DNA of 64,000 bases from Bacteroidota bacterium (GTDB taxonomy: Bacteria; Bacteroidota; Bacteroidia; B-17B0; Aurantibacillaceae). A program made the translations under genes and the position numbers. Under the pieces are notes generated by a model that worked only from the letters and a program-made list of their open reading frames with translations, did no database searches and was not told where the DNA came from. Every line of letters starts with the position of its first letter. The first letter of the stretch is position 1. Shown one piece after another: positions 18,940 to 27,963 of the stretch. Where the stretch lies: NCBI GenBank assembly GCA_016702705.1, contig JADJDM010000008.1, positions 124,001 through 188,000 of the forward strand, read 5' to 3'.

Positions 18940-19623
18940 ATGAAAACAGCAATAATAACAGGAGCTTCAGGCGGAATTGGAAAGGAATTAGTTAAACTTT
19001 TTTTAACAAATAATTGGAAAGTATTAGCCGTTTCGCGCAATACAAAAGCCTTGGAAGACATTAAGCATAAAGAATTAATTGTACTTGAAGCCGACATCAA
19101 CAAAAAAGAAGACCGCGAGAAAATCGAAAAATTATCCGATACACTTTCACCAATAGAAGTACTCATAAACAACGCAGGTAAATTATTAAATAAGCCTTTT
19201 TCAGGAATTGATGAAAAAGAATTGCAAGAAGTATACTCAGCAAATGTGTTTGCGCCATTTCATTTAATACAACGTTTGTTACCACAACTAATAAAGGGTG
19301 AGCGCGGGCATGTTGTTAACATTGGCAGTATGGGTGGTTTTCAAGGAAGTGTAAAATTTGCTGGACTAACTGCTTACAGCTCATCTAAATTTGCATTAGC
19401 AGGTTTAACCGAATTGTTGGCCGAAGAATTTAAAGATGAAAATATTTCTTTTAACTGCTTAGCAATTGGCGCCGCACAAACAGAGATGCTTGCAAAAGCT
19501 TTCCCAGGTTACCAAGCCCCGCTTACCGCTAAAGAAATGGCAAGTTTTATTTTTGATTTTGCAACTAAGAATGCAAAGTTTATTAATGGGAAGGTGATAC
19601 CGGTGTCGGTTACAACGCCGTAA
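18940..19623 (+). CDS. SDR-family NAD(P)-dependent oxidoreductase
   Basis: Classical short-chain dehydrogenase of 227 residues. The dinucleotide-binding TGASGGIG is at residues 7-14, followed by INNAGKL, a catalytic Ser in NIGSMGG and the YSSSK catalytic pair. The substrate is not evident. ATG at 18940 is chosen because the glycine motif should lie a few residues from the N-terminus; the GTG at 18910 would add a non-conserved extension. Confidence 0.9.
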   Translation: MKTAIITGASGGIGKELVKLFLTNNWKVLAVSRNTKALEDIKHKELIVLEADINKKEDREKIEKLSDTLSPIEVLINNAGKLLNKPFSGIDEKELQEVYSANVFAPFHLIQRLLPQLIKGERGHVVNIGSMGGFQGSVKFAGLTAYSSSKFALAGLTELLAEEFKDENISFNCLAIGAAQTEMLAKAFPGYQAPLTAKEMASFIFDFATKNAKFINGKVIPVSVTTP

Positions 19624-19638
19624 AGTATTGAAAAGGGG

Positions 19639-19661
19639 GCTTCGTCAAGCTCAGCCTGACG
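19639..19661. repeat. GCTTCG-N5-CTCAGC palindromic repeat, copy 1
   Basis: GCTTCGTCAAGCTCAGC followed by CTGACG. CGTCA-(A)-GCT and AGC-(C)-TGACG form an imperfect hairpin. It shares the frame GCTTCG-N5-CTCAGC with elements at 25075-25091 and 32712-32728. It lies between the SDR and toxin-antitoxin genes. Confidence 0.65.
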
Positions 19662-19698
19662 TAGAGGAAGGAAGAGGAAAAGAGAGCATTTCTACATT

Positions 19699-19728
19699 TT
19701 GGAATATGTTTGATTTTTTGTAACTTCG
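19699..19728 (+). promoter_or_regulatory. Possible promoter of the toxin-antitoxin pair (TTG-N19-TAACTTCG)
   Basis: TTG at 19699-19701 and TAACTTCG at 19721-19728 (one mismatch from TAnnTTTG) are 19 bases apart. The antitoxin ATG follows 15 bases later. An AT-rich inverted repeat, as might bind the antitoxin, was not clear. Confidence 0.35.
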
Positions 19729-19743
19729 TATAAAGTTTTTAAA

Positions 19744-19989
19744 ATGAAATCCACTAGCCTTCAATTAAGAAAAATAAGTCTCATTGAATATTTATTAGGT
19801 ATTCAAGACGAAAAGGTTTTCGATAAAATTGAGTCGAATATTCATAAAAGTTTAAAGGCAGTAAAACCAGTTGATATTGTTTTCACTAAAGAAGATATAA
19901 TTGAGCGTGCAGAGTTCTCGAATAAGCAAATAAAAAAAGGGCACGTATTAAGCCAAAAAGAATTAGAAGAGCAATCCAAAAATTGGTAA
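19744..19989 (+). CDS. Putative antitoxin of a ParE-type module
   Basis: This 81-residue acidic/basic protein has an N-terminal helix (LRKISLIEYLLGIQDEKVF) and a C-terminal segment ending KGHVLSQKELEEQSKNW. The ending resembles the toxin-wrapping tail of antitoxins that precede ParE/RelE toxins in Bacteroidota. It would neutralise the toxin encoded 4 bases downstream and probably autoregulate the pair. Identification rests mainly on gene order, size and tail pattern. Confidence 0.75.
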   Translation: MKSTSLQLRKISLIEYLLGIQDEKVFDKIESNIHKSLKAVKPVDIVFTKEDIIERAEFSNKQIKKGHVLSQKELEEQSKNW

Positions 19990-19993
19990 TTCT

Positions 19994-20296
19994 ATGAGGC
20001 AAATAATCTGGACTAATTTTGCAATTTCCGAATTAAAAAATATTTTCCTTTACTATAGAATGGTTGCTGGTGATAAAGTTGCAGTCAAAATTCGAAAATC
20101 AATCTTTAATTCAACTAAACCGCTTATTAAACATCCTTTTATTGGTCCTATTGAAGAAAACTTAATTGATTTAAAACAAGAACATCGATACTTAGTCGAA
20201 GGAAATTACAAAATCCTTTATAGACTTGACAAAAACAATATTTACATCACTGATATTTTTGATTGTAGACAAAACCCTAGTAAAATGAAGAGGTAA
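19994..20296 (+). CDS. ParE/RelE-superfamily toxin
   Basis: This 100-residue protein begins RQIIWTNFAISELKNIFLYY and ends RYLVEGNYKILYRL...IYITDIFDCRQNPSKM, the conserved core and tail of the ParE/RelE fold. It starts 4 bases after the antitoxin stop. The target (gyrase for ParE, ribosome-bound mRNA for RelE) cannot be told from sequence; the DCRQNP ending favours a ParE-like protein. Confidence 0.85.
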   Translation: MRQIIWTNFAISELKNIFLYYRMVAGDKVAVKIRKSIFNSTKPLIKHPFIGPIEENLIDLKQEHRYLVEGNYKILYRLDKNNIYITDIFDCRQNPSKMKR

Positions 20297-20345
20297 ATTG
20301 ATTAAGTAGTTTTAGAAAAATGAAATTAACCCCCGAAAGTAATCA

Positions 20346-20756
20346 GTGAAATATTTTTTAATATATGCTTTTTGTTCGCTGCTAACACTAGCAGTCCACG
20401 CAAAAGGTGGCTCAGGAATTTATTACATAAAAGGTATAGCTTATAAATCAGATAGTACAACTATTAAAAATCAAGAAATTAAAGTTAAAATAGGAAAGCA
20501 CACCAAAGTATTTAAAACTGATTCTATCGGAGCATTTGAATTAGAGATTCCTTGGGAAACCGTTTGTCCAAGTGGTATTAGTGCAAAAGAAAGGACTAAA
20601 GGTAATTCCCGATTGAATCCACATTTAATTTCTATTACATGTTCTAAATTAGAAATTATAATTGAAAATGAATGGAAAAAATACGCTAAACTATTTCCAG
20701 AAACAAAAGAGGAAGTGACTCTAATCAAAGACCTATACTTCAAGCAAAGAGAGTAA
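20346..20756 (+). CDS. Small secreted protein of unknown function
   Basis: 136 residues from a GTG start at 20346, with signal peptide KYFLIYAFCSLLTLAVHAK. The mature part (GIAYKSDSTTIKNQEIKVKI ... VFKTDSIGAFELEIPW) resembles the start of a carboxypeptidase regulatory-like (CarboxypepD_reg) beta-sandwich, in which a modification or default value is described. Two later cysteines (VCPSG, ITCSK) may form a disulfide. No lipobox is present. Function unknown. Confidence 0.55.
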   Translation: MKYFLIYAFCSLLTLAVHAKGGSGIYYIKGIAYKSDSTTIKNQEIKVKIGKHTKVFKTDSIGAFELEIPWETVCPSGISAKERTKGNSRLNPHLISITCSKLEIIIENEWKKYAKLFPETKEEVTLIKDLYFKQRE

Positions 20757-20795
20757 CCAATTACTTTCTTTCTCCTAATAAACCATCAACAAAAC

Positions 20796-21107
20796 TTAAG
20801 CCTGCGCAGTAGGCCCACCAAAATGCAGGGGCAATGCATTAGCATCCGTATCTTTTATTTTACCATTGTTTTGCTCAAATTTCTGGATATTATCGCTTAA
20901 TGCATGTAACAAACGTTTTGCGTGTTGAGGAGTTAACACAATGCGAGATTTTACTCTAGCCTTTGGTACGCCGGGCATAATCTTAATAAAATCAATTACA
21001 AACTCTGATTGAGAGTGTGTAATAATGGCTAAATTGCTATAAATTCCTTCTGCAATTTCTTCAGAAAGTTCGATATTTAATTGTCCGTTTTGGTTTTGCT
21101 CTTCCAT
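20796..21107 (-). CDS. DUF3467 family protein
   Basis: This 103-residue cytosolic protein matches the DUF3467 pattern: QLNIELSEEIAEGIYSNLA, then SEFVIDFIKIMPGVPKARVK, SRIVLTPQHAKRLLHAL and an acidic or polar tail. The family is widespread and of unknown function. It is divergent from ftsK. Confidence 0.85.
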   Translation of the reverse strand: MEEQNQNGQLNIELSEEIAEGIYSNLAIITHSQSEFVIDFIKIMPGVPKARVKSRIVLTPQHAKRLLHALSDNIQKFEQNNGKIKDTDANALPLHFGGPTAQA

Positions 21108-21123
21108 GGTAATTTGTTTGAGT

Positions 21124-21131
21124 CAAAAGTA
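21124..21131 (-). promoter_or_regulatory. -7 promoter box (TACTTTTG) of the DUF3467 gene
   Basis: On the minus strand TACTTTTG fits TAnnTTTG and lies 16 bases upstream of the DUF3467 start. The -33 position has no TTG at the expected distance. Confidence 0.45.
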
Positions 21132-21210
21132 ATGATTTTAGCCTCCATTTCCTAACAATTGAACGTTTATAACTATGCCCCGCTGCAACAAATACAGGCA
21201 GCTTCTAATG

Positions 21211-21218
21211 TAAATTTG
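21211..21218 (+). promoter_or_regulatory. -7 promoter box (TAAATTTG) of ftsK
   Basis: TAAATTTG matches TAnnTTTG, 20 bases before the ftsK ATG at 21239. A CGGGGCA heptamer on the minus strand (21176-21182) lies just upstream in this divergent promoter region. Confidence 0.5.
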
Positions 21219-21238
21219 TAAGGATATATTAACCCCAA

Positions 21239-23832
21239 ATGGCAGAAGTAAAAAAGAATAAACTCAAAATACCGGAATCCTCATCAAAAAATGAGATTGA
21301 AGAACCTGTATTGAAGTCTGCCCCTAAGGATAAGACAAAAGAGAAAACTGCTCCTGCCTCAAAACCAAAGAAAGAAAAGGCTATTGAGGACAATACACCT
21401 AAAATTTCATTAAAAGAGCGTGTTGCTAAGTTTGTTGCGTTTTACCAAAACGAGCGTACGCAAAAAATACTTGGTTTGCTTTTAATACTAACTGCTGCTT
21501 ACTTAGCAATTGCATTCGCATCTTTTGTTGTTACATGGAAAGAAGACCAAGACAAAGTGTTGGGGCCTGCTGCCGAACTATTTTCAAGCGAAACAAAAGT
21601 GCGCAATTGGTTAGGAAAAATAGGAGCATTGGTTTCTCACTTATTTATGTTTAAGTGGTTTGGTATGAGTTCGTTTTTATTGGTTCCTGTGTTTTTTATG
21701 GCAGGTTTGAAACGTATCATCTCTAAAGATTTTTCTTTCTTCCGTAAATTTAATTACTCGGTTTTATTTTTCTTATTCTGGACATCCTTATTACTTGGTT
21801 ATGTATTTAGCGAGTCATTGTTATTCATGGGTGGCGGAATGGGATACGTGCTTAACCAAAAACTACAAGGTGTTGTGGGCTCCATAGGAACCTTGGCATT
21901 ATTGGTTGTTGGACTTTTAGGATATTTAGTAATTGCATTCAATTTCTCTTTCGAACGCAAAATAGAAATTATTGAAGAGGAGGAAGAAGTTATTGAAGAA
22001 GAAGCTGCGCCTGCAATTCCACTAAGCAAATCAAAATTAGTAGAAAGTGATGAATTAAATTTAAGTCCAGAAGAAGAGGCTGAATTATTGAATTTACAAA
22101 TTGTAGATAAAGAAGAAAAGAAAAATGAAGAGGAAGAAGAAATTATTGAAGAACCAATTAGTACTTCTGAAGAAATTCCTTTAGACATTAATACCCCTCC
22201 TGCGGAAGAAAAAAAAACTTCGGAAATTGACTTCGTAGTTGAAGCTCCAAAAAAAGAAGAAATACTTGAAGACTCTGAGCCTGAACAAAAGGCCCAGCAA
22301 TTAGTTGAGAAGTTTGGTGAGTTTGACCCAACATTAGATTTAGGTTCATATCAATTCCCCACACTAGATTTACTTCCAAATTTAGGCAACAACGAAACCA
22401 AAGTAAATCAGGATGAATTAAACGGAAACAAAAACCGTATCATCGATACCTTAAAAAATTACGGAATCGAAATTGCAAGTATTAAAGCAACGGTTGGTCC
22501 AACAGTAACTTTATACGAAATTGTTCCTGCAGCTGGTGTTCGTATTTCTAAGATTAAAAACTTAGAAGATGATATCGCGCTAAGTCTTGCAGCGCTTGGC
22601 ATTCGTATCATTGCTCCTATTCCTGGAAAAGGAACCATTGGTATTGAAGTGCCAAATCAAAACCCTGAAATGGTTCCGATGCGTAACATTATTGCATCAG
22701 CAGCATTTCAAAACACAACATTTGATTTACCAATTGCATTAGGAAAAACAATTAGCAACGAAACCTTTATTGCCGACTTAGCAAAAATGCCACATTTATT
22801 AATGGCCGGAGCAACGGGGCAAGGTAAATCGGTTGGATTAAATGCAGTATTGGTTTCTTTACTTTACAAAAAACATCCTGCACAAATTAAGTTTGTATTG
22901 GTTGATCCTAAAAAAGTAGAGCTTACTTTATTTAATAAAATTGAGCGTCACTTCTTAGCAAAACTACCAAACTCTGAAGATGCTATCATTACTGATAATA
23001 CAAAGGTAATTCACACTTTAAATTCGCTGTGTATCGAAATGGATAATCGTTATGCATTGTTGCAAGATGCACAAGTGCGTAACATTAAAGAATACAATGC
23101 AAAGTTTGTTGCACGTAAATTAAATCCAAACGAAGGTCATAAATACTTACCATACATTGTATTGGTAGTGGATGAGTTTGCCGATTTAATTATGACTGCG
23201 GGTAAAGAAGTAGAAACTCCAATTGCCCGTTTAGCACAACTTGCACGTGCTATTGGTATTCATTTAATTTTAGCAACACAGCGTCCTTCAGTAAATATTA
23301 TTACAGGTTCAATTAAAGCCAACTTCCCTGCTCGTATTGCGTTTAGAGTAACTTCAAAAATAGATTCACGTACTATTTTAGATTCGGGTGGAGCAGAGCA
23401 ATTAATTGGTAGAGGTGATATGCTTTTATCTACTGGTAATGATTTAATACGTATTCAATGTGCCTTTGTTGATACACCGAAGTAGAAAAAATAACCGACT
23501 TTATTGGGACTCAACGCGCTTACGCAAGTGCATTTATGCTACCAGAGTATGTAGGTGAAGATGGCGATACAGGTAAAGACGACATTGATTTATCAGAAAG
23601 AGATAAGATGTTTGATGATGCTGCAAAAATTATTGTACAACACCAACAAGGCTCTGCATCCTTATTACAACGTAAACTAAAACTAGGTTACAACCGCGCT
23701 GGCCGCATTGTTGACCAACTAGAAGCAGCAGGAATCATTGGGCCGTTTGAAGGCTCTAAAGCAAGAGAAGTTTTAATTAAAGACTTACAACGCTTAGATG
23801 AGTTGTTGCAAGATTTAAAGAATAAACATTAA
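21239..23832 (+). CDS. ftsK: DNA translocase FtsK, frameshifted near the C-terminus
   Basis: Divisome-anchored DNA pump for chromosome segregation. It has four N-terminal membrane helices (about residues 75-240), a Glu-rich linker (about 240-350) and the RecA-like motor with Walker A GATGQGKSV and Walker B IVLVVDEFADL. The C-terminal winged-helix gamma domain contains FDDAAKIIVQHQQGSASLLQ and YNRAGRIVDQLEAAGIIGP. The frame is interrupted at the TAG 23483-23485. A single missing base in 23474-23482 (DTPEVEKITDF in the restored frame) rejoins the motor with the gamma domain, giving about 864 residues. Since ftsK is normally essential and nothing else is damaged, a consensus error is the likely cause. 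Confidence 0.93.
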
Positions 23833-23870
23833 TTAATTCGAGGTATACCAATAAACTGTATTAAGCATTC

Positions 23871-23957
23871 AACACAGAGGCACAAAGTAGCACAGAGATT
23901 CACAGAGTTGATAACCCATCTGTTTAACTCCGGAACCTCAGTGAGCTCTGTGTTAAA
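23871..23957. repeat. Dispersed inverted CACAGAG repeat downstream of ftsK
   Basis: AACACAGAGGCACAAAGTAG, CACAGAG and CACAGAG units, spaced by about one helical turn, occupy 23871-23907. An inverted partner CCTCAGTGAGCTCTGTGTT occupies 23937-23955, so the two ends can pair (AACACAGAG with CTCTGTGTT). It is related to the sufS-sufE element at 16969-17009 in opposite orientation. Confidence 0.65.
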
Positions 23958-24006
23958 ACAAAGCATTTAATATTCATTCGAAATATTTCTTACCTTAGTT
24001 TCTGTT

Positions 24007-25407
24007 TTGAAAACCTTAATCAAAAAAATAAGTGACATTGGTGTTTTGGAAAATACAGACTTTTCCCTAGCAACAAAACTGCGTATCTATAATCTTGCGA
24101 CGGTTATTATTTCTTTAATTAGTGTGTTTTATGGTGTTATTGGTATTATGCACCAATATTATTTAGCGGTAGCTGTTACTATTTATTCTATATTGTTTAA
24201 TATAACTGCTTTGGTGCTTGTTCAAAAAGGACTTCATAAAATTTCATTCCATTTTTCAATGTGGTATGCTTTTAGTTTTTTAAGTGCCTTTACCTATTTA
24301 TTTGGAGGCGTTAATAATTCATATTACTACTTTTTATTTGTTCCAGTTGCTTGCAATATTCTTTTCGATAATTTAAAAACTACCGTTATATACGCATCCC
24401 TTTGTTCTGTTTTATTAATTCTTAATGTGCATTTCATAAATAATTACGAAGCCTATTACCCCAAAGAACAATGGATGTTAAGCTTTAGTTATCCAAACCT
24501 AGTATTTGTTATTTTACTCATTTTTTTAGGTGTTCGTTTATTCAAACAAAATAATCTAAAATATCAGCATGATATTGAGGAGCAAAAAAAAATGGTTGAA
24601 GAAAAAAACCATGAAATAACAGATAGCATTAATTACGCAAAGCGCATACAAGAAGCCATTTTACCTCCAACAGCATTTATAGAGGAGCACCTTCCACAAA
24701 GTTTTATACTTTACAAGCCAAAAGATATTGTTGCTGGTGATTTTTATTGGATGGAAGTAATTGAACAAAATAATTCCAAACTCATTTTAATTGCTGCTGC
24801 CGATTGCACAGGCCATGGTGTTCCAGGCGCATTGGTTTCAGTTGTATGCAGTAATGCATTAAACAGAGCTGTAAACGAATTTTCATTACATACACCAGGA
24901 GAAATATTAACTAAAACAAGAGAATTAGTTTTAGAAACATTTGCAAAAAGCGAAAGTGATGTAAAGGATGGAATGGATATTAGTTTAGTAGCAATTCATT
25001 ATAATAATGGCGAACTAACGAAGGTAATTTGGAGCGGGGCAAATAATCCTTTATGGTACACTTCTACATTGGACGCTTCGAGTGCCTCAGCGACCAATGT
25101 AGAATTAAAAGAAGTCAAGGCTCATAAACAAGCAATTGGTAAAACAGAGCATCCAAGTCCCTTTCCTAACCATGAAGTTGAATTAAAAAACGGCGAGGCT
25201 GTTTATTTAATTACCGATGGTTTTGCAGACCAATTTGGTGGGGAAAAGGGCAAAAAATTCAAATACAAAGCTTTATCCGAATTACTTATTAGAACCCAGC
25301 AGTTAAGTATGTCAGAGCAAAAAAACGAACTGGAAAAAGTTTTAGATGCATGGAAAGGAAGCCTCGAACAAGTTGACGATGTTACCATTATTGGCATTCG
25401 TTTTTAA
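24007..25407 (+). CDS. Membrane-anchored PP2C/SpoIIE-type serine phosphatase
   Basis: 466 residues from a TTG start. Six or so hydrophobic helices (about residues 27-180) are followed by a short coiled coil (EEQKKMVEEKNHEITDS) and a SpoIIE/RsbU phosphatase domain. The domain has the metal-binding motifs DIVAGDFYWM, AAADCTGHGVPGALVS, KDGMDISL and ITDGFADQFGG, and the ending VDDVTIIGI. It would dephosphorylate a serine-phosphorylated protein, perhaps an anti-sigma antagonist, in response to a membrane signal; no partner is encoded nearby. A 43-nt palindrome (25062-25104) adds about ten residues (STLDASSASATN) that are absent from the otherwise similar phosphatase at 46278-48353. Confidence 0.88.
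   Translation: MKTLIKKISDIGVLENTDFSLATKLRIYNLATVIISLISVFYGVIGIMHQYYLAVAVTIYSILFNITALVLVQKGLHKISFHFSMWYAFSFLSAFTYLFGGVNNSYYYFLFVPVACNILFDNLKTTVIYASLCSVLLILNVHFINNYEAYYPKEQWMLSFSYPNLVFVILLIFLGVRLFKQNNLKYQHDIEEQKKMVEEKNHEITDSINYAKRIQEAILPPTAFIEEHLPQSFILYKPKDIVAGDFYWMEVIEQNNSKLILIAAADCTGHGVPGALVSVVCSNALNRAVNEFSLHTPGEILTKTRELVLETFAKSESDVKDGMDISLVAIHYNNGELTKVIWSGANNPLWYTSTLDASSASATNVELKEVKAHKQAIGKTEHPSPFPNHEVELKNGEAVYLITDGFADQFGGEKGKKFKYKALSELLIRTQQLSMSEQKNELEKVLDAWKGSLEQVDDVTIIGIRF
25062..25104. repeat. 43-nt palindromic repeat inside a coding frame, copy 2
   Basis: Arms TTCTACATTGGACGCT (25062-25077) and AGCGACCAATGTAGAA (25089-25104) are reverse complements with one mismatch, around an 11-nt loop. 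The centre GCTTCGAGTGCCTCAGC differs at one position of 17 from 32712-32728. It lies in frame in the phosphatase gene and encodes a Ser/Ala-rich insert. Confidence 0.85.
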
Positions 25408-25477
25408 ACAAAAAGCTACTTTTCTAACAATTACCCCCATTAATAACAACCACTTGTTAATTGAAGCCTGCCACTTA

Positions 25478-25508
25478 TTGATTTAGCGCCATAAATTTGT
25501 TATTTTTG
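25478..25508 (+). promoter_or_regulatory. Promoter of gldF-gldG (TTG-N20-TATTTTTG)
   Basis: TTG at 25478-25480 and TATTTTTG at 25501-25508 are 20 bases apart. The start codon at 25527 follows after 18 bases. The position also argues that the upstream in-frame start at 25497 is not used, since it precedes the -7 box. Confidence 0.7.
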
Positions 25509-25526
25509 TGCACTTTAGCGCAGGAT

Positions 25527-26267
25527 ATGTATTCATTATTTATAAGAGAGATTCGTAACTTCCTTACTTCATTAGTAGGTTATGTTGCTATTATCGTTTT
25601 TCTTTCTCTTATTGGGATATTTCTTTGGATGATTCCAACAGAAACAACGGGAATGAATATTCTTGAAAATGGTTTCGCATCTATCGATCCGCTTTTTGCA
25701 ATTGCCCCTTGGGTTTATTTATTTTTAATTCCAGCAATTACGATGCGTAGTTTTTCTGAAGAAAAAAAATCAGGGACAATAGAATTATTATTTACTCGCC
25801 CAATTACCGATTTACAAATTATACTTTCAAAATATTTAGCAGGTGTAGTGTTAGTTTTAATCAGCTTGCTCCCTACTCTACTTTATTATTACACAGTTCA
25901 CCAATTAGGCTTTCCTAAAGGAAACATTGATACAGGAGGAATGTGGGGTTCTTATATTGGCTTAGCATTTTTAGGTGCTGGTTTTGTTGCTGTTGGAATT
26001 TTCGCTTCCTCTATTTCCGAAAATCAAGTTATATCTTTTATTCTTGCAATGACACTTTGTTATTTATGTTATTTCGGTTTCGACTTTTTAGGTAATGCGG
26101 GTTTTTTTGGTGGATTTGACGCTGTAATTATTAAAATGGGAATAAACGATCACTACATCTCTATGAGTCGCGGTGTTATTGATACACGTGATGTTGTTTA
26201 CTTTTTTAGTTTAATAGCAGTGTTTGTAGTGTTAACCAAATTTGTGTTAGAAAAAAGAAAGTGGTAA
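25527..26267 (+). CDS. gldF: Gliding-associated ABC transporter permease GldF
   Basis: Inner-membrane permease (about 246 residues from ATG 25527, MYSLFIREIRNFLTSL). It has six hydrophobic segments and the ABC-2 type motif PAITMRSFSEEKKSGTIELL followed by TRPITDLQIILSKY. In Bacteroidota GldF acts with GldG and the ATPase GldA in gliding or T9SS-related functions. No gldA lies in this window. The next gene, gldG, starts 2 bases after the stop. Confidence 0.93.
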   Translation: MYSLFIREIRNFLTSLVGYVAIIVFLSLIGIFLWMIPTETTGMNILENGFASIDPLFAIAPWVYLFLIPAITMRSFSEEKKSGTIELLFTRPITDLQIILSKYLAGVVLVLISLLPTLLYYYTVHQLGFPKGNIDTGGMWGSYIGLAFLGAGFVAVGIFASSISENQVISFILAMTLCYLCYFGFDFLGNAGFFGGFDAVIIKMGINDHYISMSRGVIDTRDVVYFFSLIAVFVVLTKFVLEKRKW

Positions 26268-26269
26268 AA

Positions 26270-27961
26270 ATGGCTTCGAAGCAAAAAAGAAAGGATATTG
26301 TAAATTTAGTTGTTGTAGTCGCTACGGTGATTATGATAAACTTTATTGGCTCCTACTTTTTTGGGAGATTTGACCTTACTTCTGAAAAACGTTATACACT
26401 TAACAGAAAAACAATTGATCTATTAAAAAATCTAGATGGAAGCGTTTACATTAAAATATACTTAGAAGGCGATTTTAATCCTTCTTTCACGCGCTTACAA
26501 AACGAAACGAAAGAAATACTTGATGAGTTTAGAGCATACTCAAAAAAGGATTTTAATTACGAGTTCATCAATATTTATGAAGAGAAAAATAAAACAGAAT
26601 TAGAAAACCTTCAACGCGATTTATATCAAAAAGGAATTGTTCCAACCGAACTAAACATTAAAAGTGAAAGTGGAAACAAATCACAGGTTATTTTTCCCGG
26701 AGCAATTGTAAGTTTTAATGGTAGAGAAACTGTTTGGCAAATATTTAAACAACAAGTTGGTGTTCCTCCTGATGCTTGCGTAAATAATTCAGTATCTGGA
26801 TTAGAATACGAACTAACAAACGCAATTAGAAAACTGCAACGTGCAACTAAACCACGCATTGCTTTTATTCAAGGTCACGGCGAATTGGACACTTTGCAAA
26901 CTGGAGACATTTACGCTGCTTTAAGCGAATACTATGATATTGATTATGTCGCCATCAATCATCAATTAAAAGTGCTAAAACCATATCGTGCAATTATTGT
27001 TGCGCAACCCGATAGTGCTTTTGACGAAAAAGATAAATTTATTGTTGACCAATTTATAATGAAAGGTGGGAGAGCACTTTTTTGCATTGACCAGATATAC
27101 ACTAACAATGACACTTTAAAAGCCAAAGGATATACCTTAGGAATTGGTTTAACAAAAAACTTAGATGATTTACTTTTTACATATGGCGCTCGTATCAACA
27201 ATGATTTATTAAACGATTACACTTGTACATCTATTCCAATTAATAGAGGTTTTAAGGGGGCTCCTGATTTTCAAATGGCGCCATGGTATTACAATCCTCT
27301 TGCTTTACCTTCACTGGATCATCCGATTGTAAAAAACTTAGACTTAATCAAATTTGAGTTTGCGAGTAGTATAGATACTATCTCAGCTAAAAACATAAAA
27401 AAAACAATTTTATTAAGTACTTCAAAAAACACACGTATTCAAAATTCGCCTGCACGTATTAGTTTAGCAATGGCAATGATGAAACCAAAAGATGAATTAT
27501 TCAAAAAAGGTCCGCAACCATTGGCCGTTATGCTTGAGGGGAACTTTAATTCGCTATATCAAAATCGTATTCCTATTTCAATTTCATCCGACAGCGCAAT
27601 TGGTTTTGTAGATAAAAGTTCGCCAACAGCAATGATTATTATTTCGGATGGTGATGTGATAAGAAACGACATTCAGTTTGCAACACTTACTCCATTTCCA
27701 TTAGGATACGATAAGTACATGAAGAAAACATTTGCTAACAAAACATTCATTCTTAACTGTATGAATTATTTATGCGATGGATCTGAATTTTTAAATCTAC
27801 GTTCAAGAGACATTCAATTAAGAACATTAGACAGAAAAAAATTAAAAAACGAATCGGGCAAATGGAAAGCAATTAATGTTGTTGTTCCAATTGTATCTGT
27901 AATGGCTTTAGGCTTTGTTTTAATCCGCTTAAGAAAGAGAAAATATACTTCTAAGTACTAA
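26270..27961 (+). CDS. gldG: Gliding-associated ABC transporter substrate-binding protein GldG
   Basis: 563 residues with one N-terminal helix (IVNLVVVVATVIMINFIGSY), the GldG-family opening FDLTSEKRYTLNRKTIDLLK, a periplasmic domain (RIAFIQGHGELDTLQTGDIY) and a C-terminal helix (VVPIVSVMALGFVLIRL) with a basic tail. It pairs with GldF. I take ATG 26270 rather than GTG 26261, because the ATG lies just after the gldF stop. The frame is intact. Confidence 0.92.
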   Translation: MASKQKRKDIVNLVVVVATVIMINFIGSYFFGRFDLTSEKRYTLNRKTIDLLKNLDGSVYIKIYLEGDFNPSFTRLQNETKEILDEFRAYSKKDFNYEFINIYEEKNKTELENLQRDLYQKGIVPTELNIKSESGNKSQVIFPGAIVSFNGRETVWQIFKQQVGVPPDACVNNSVSGLEYELTNAIRKLQRATKPRIAFIQGHGELDTLQTGDIYAALSEYYDIDYVAINHQLKVLKPYRAIIVAQPDSAFDEKDKFIVDQFIMKGGRALFCIDQIYTNNDTLKAKGYTLGIGLTKNLDDLLFTYGARINNDLLNDYTCTSIPINRGFKGAPDFQMAPWYYNPLALPSLDHPIVKNLDLIKFEFASSIDTISAKNIKKTILLSTSKNTRIQNSPARISLAMAMMKPKDELFKKGPQPLAVMLEGNFNSLYQNRIPISISSDSAIGFVDKSSPTAMIIISDGDVIRNDIQFATLTPFPLGYDKYMKKTFANKTFILNCMNYLCDGSEFLNLRSRDIQLRTLDRKKLKNESGKWKAINVVVPIVSVMALGFVLIRLRKRKYTSKY

Positions 27962-27963
27962 TT

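Noticed and set aside
23536..23832. A separate 98-residue protein with a winged-helix domain after ftsK.
   Set aside because: It is the C-terminal gamma domain of FtsK, in the frame restored by one base at 23474-23482, not an independent gene.
23871..23957. Short repeated CACAGAG units considered as a CRISPR array.
   Set aside because: Units are 7 bases with 3-5-base gaps, far shorter than CRISPR repeats and spacers, and no cas genes are present.
26261..26269. GTG at 26261 as start of gldG.
   Set aside because: It overlaps the gldF stop. ATG 26270 gives the expected short N-terminus ahead of the first helix.
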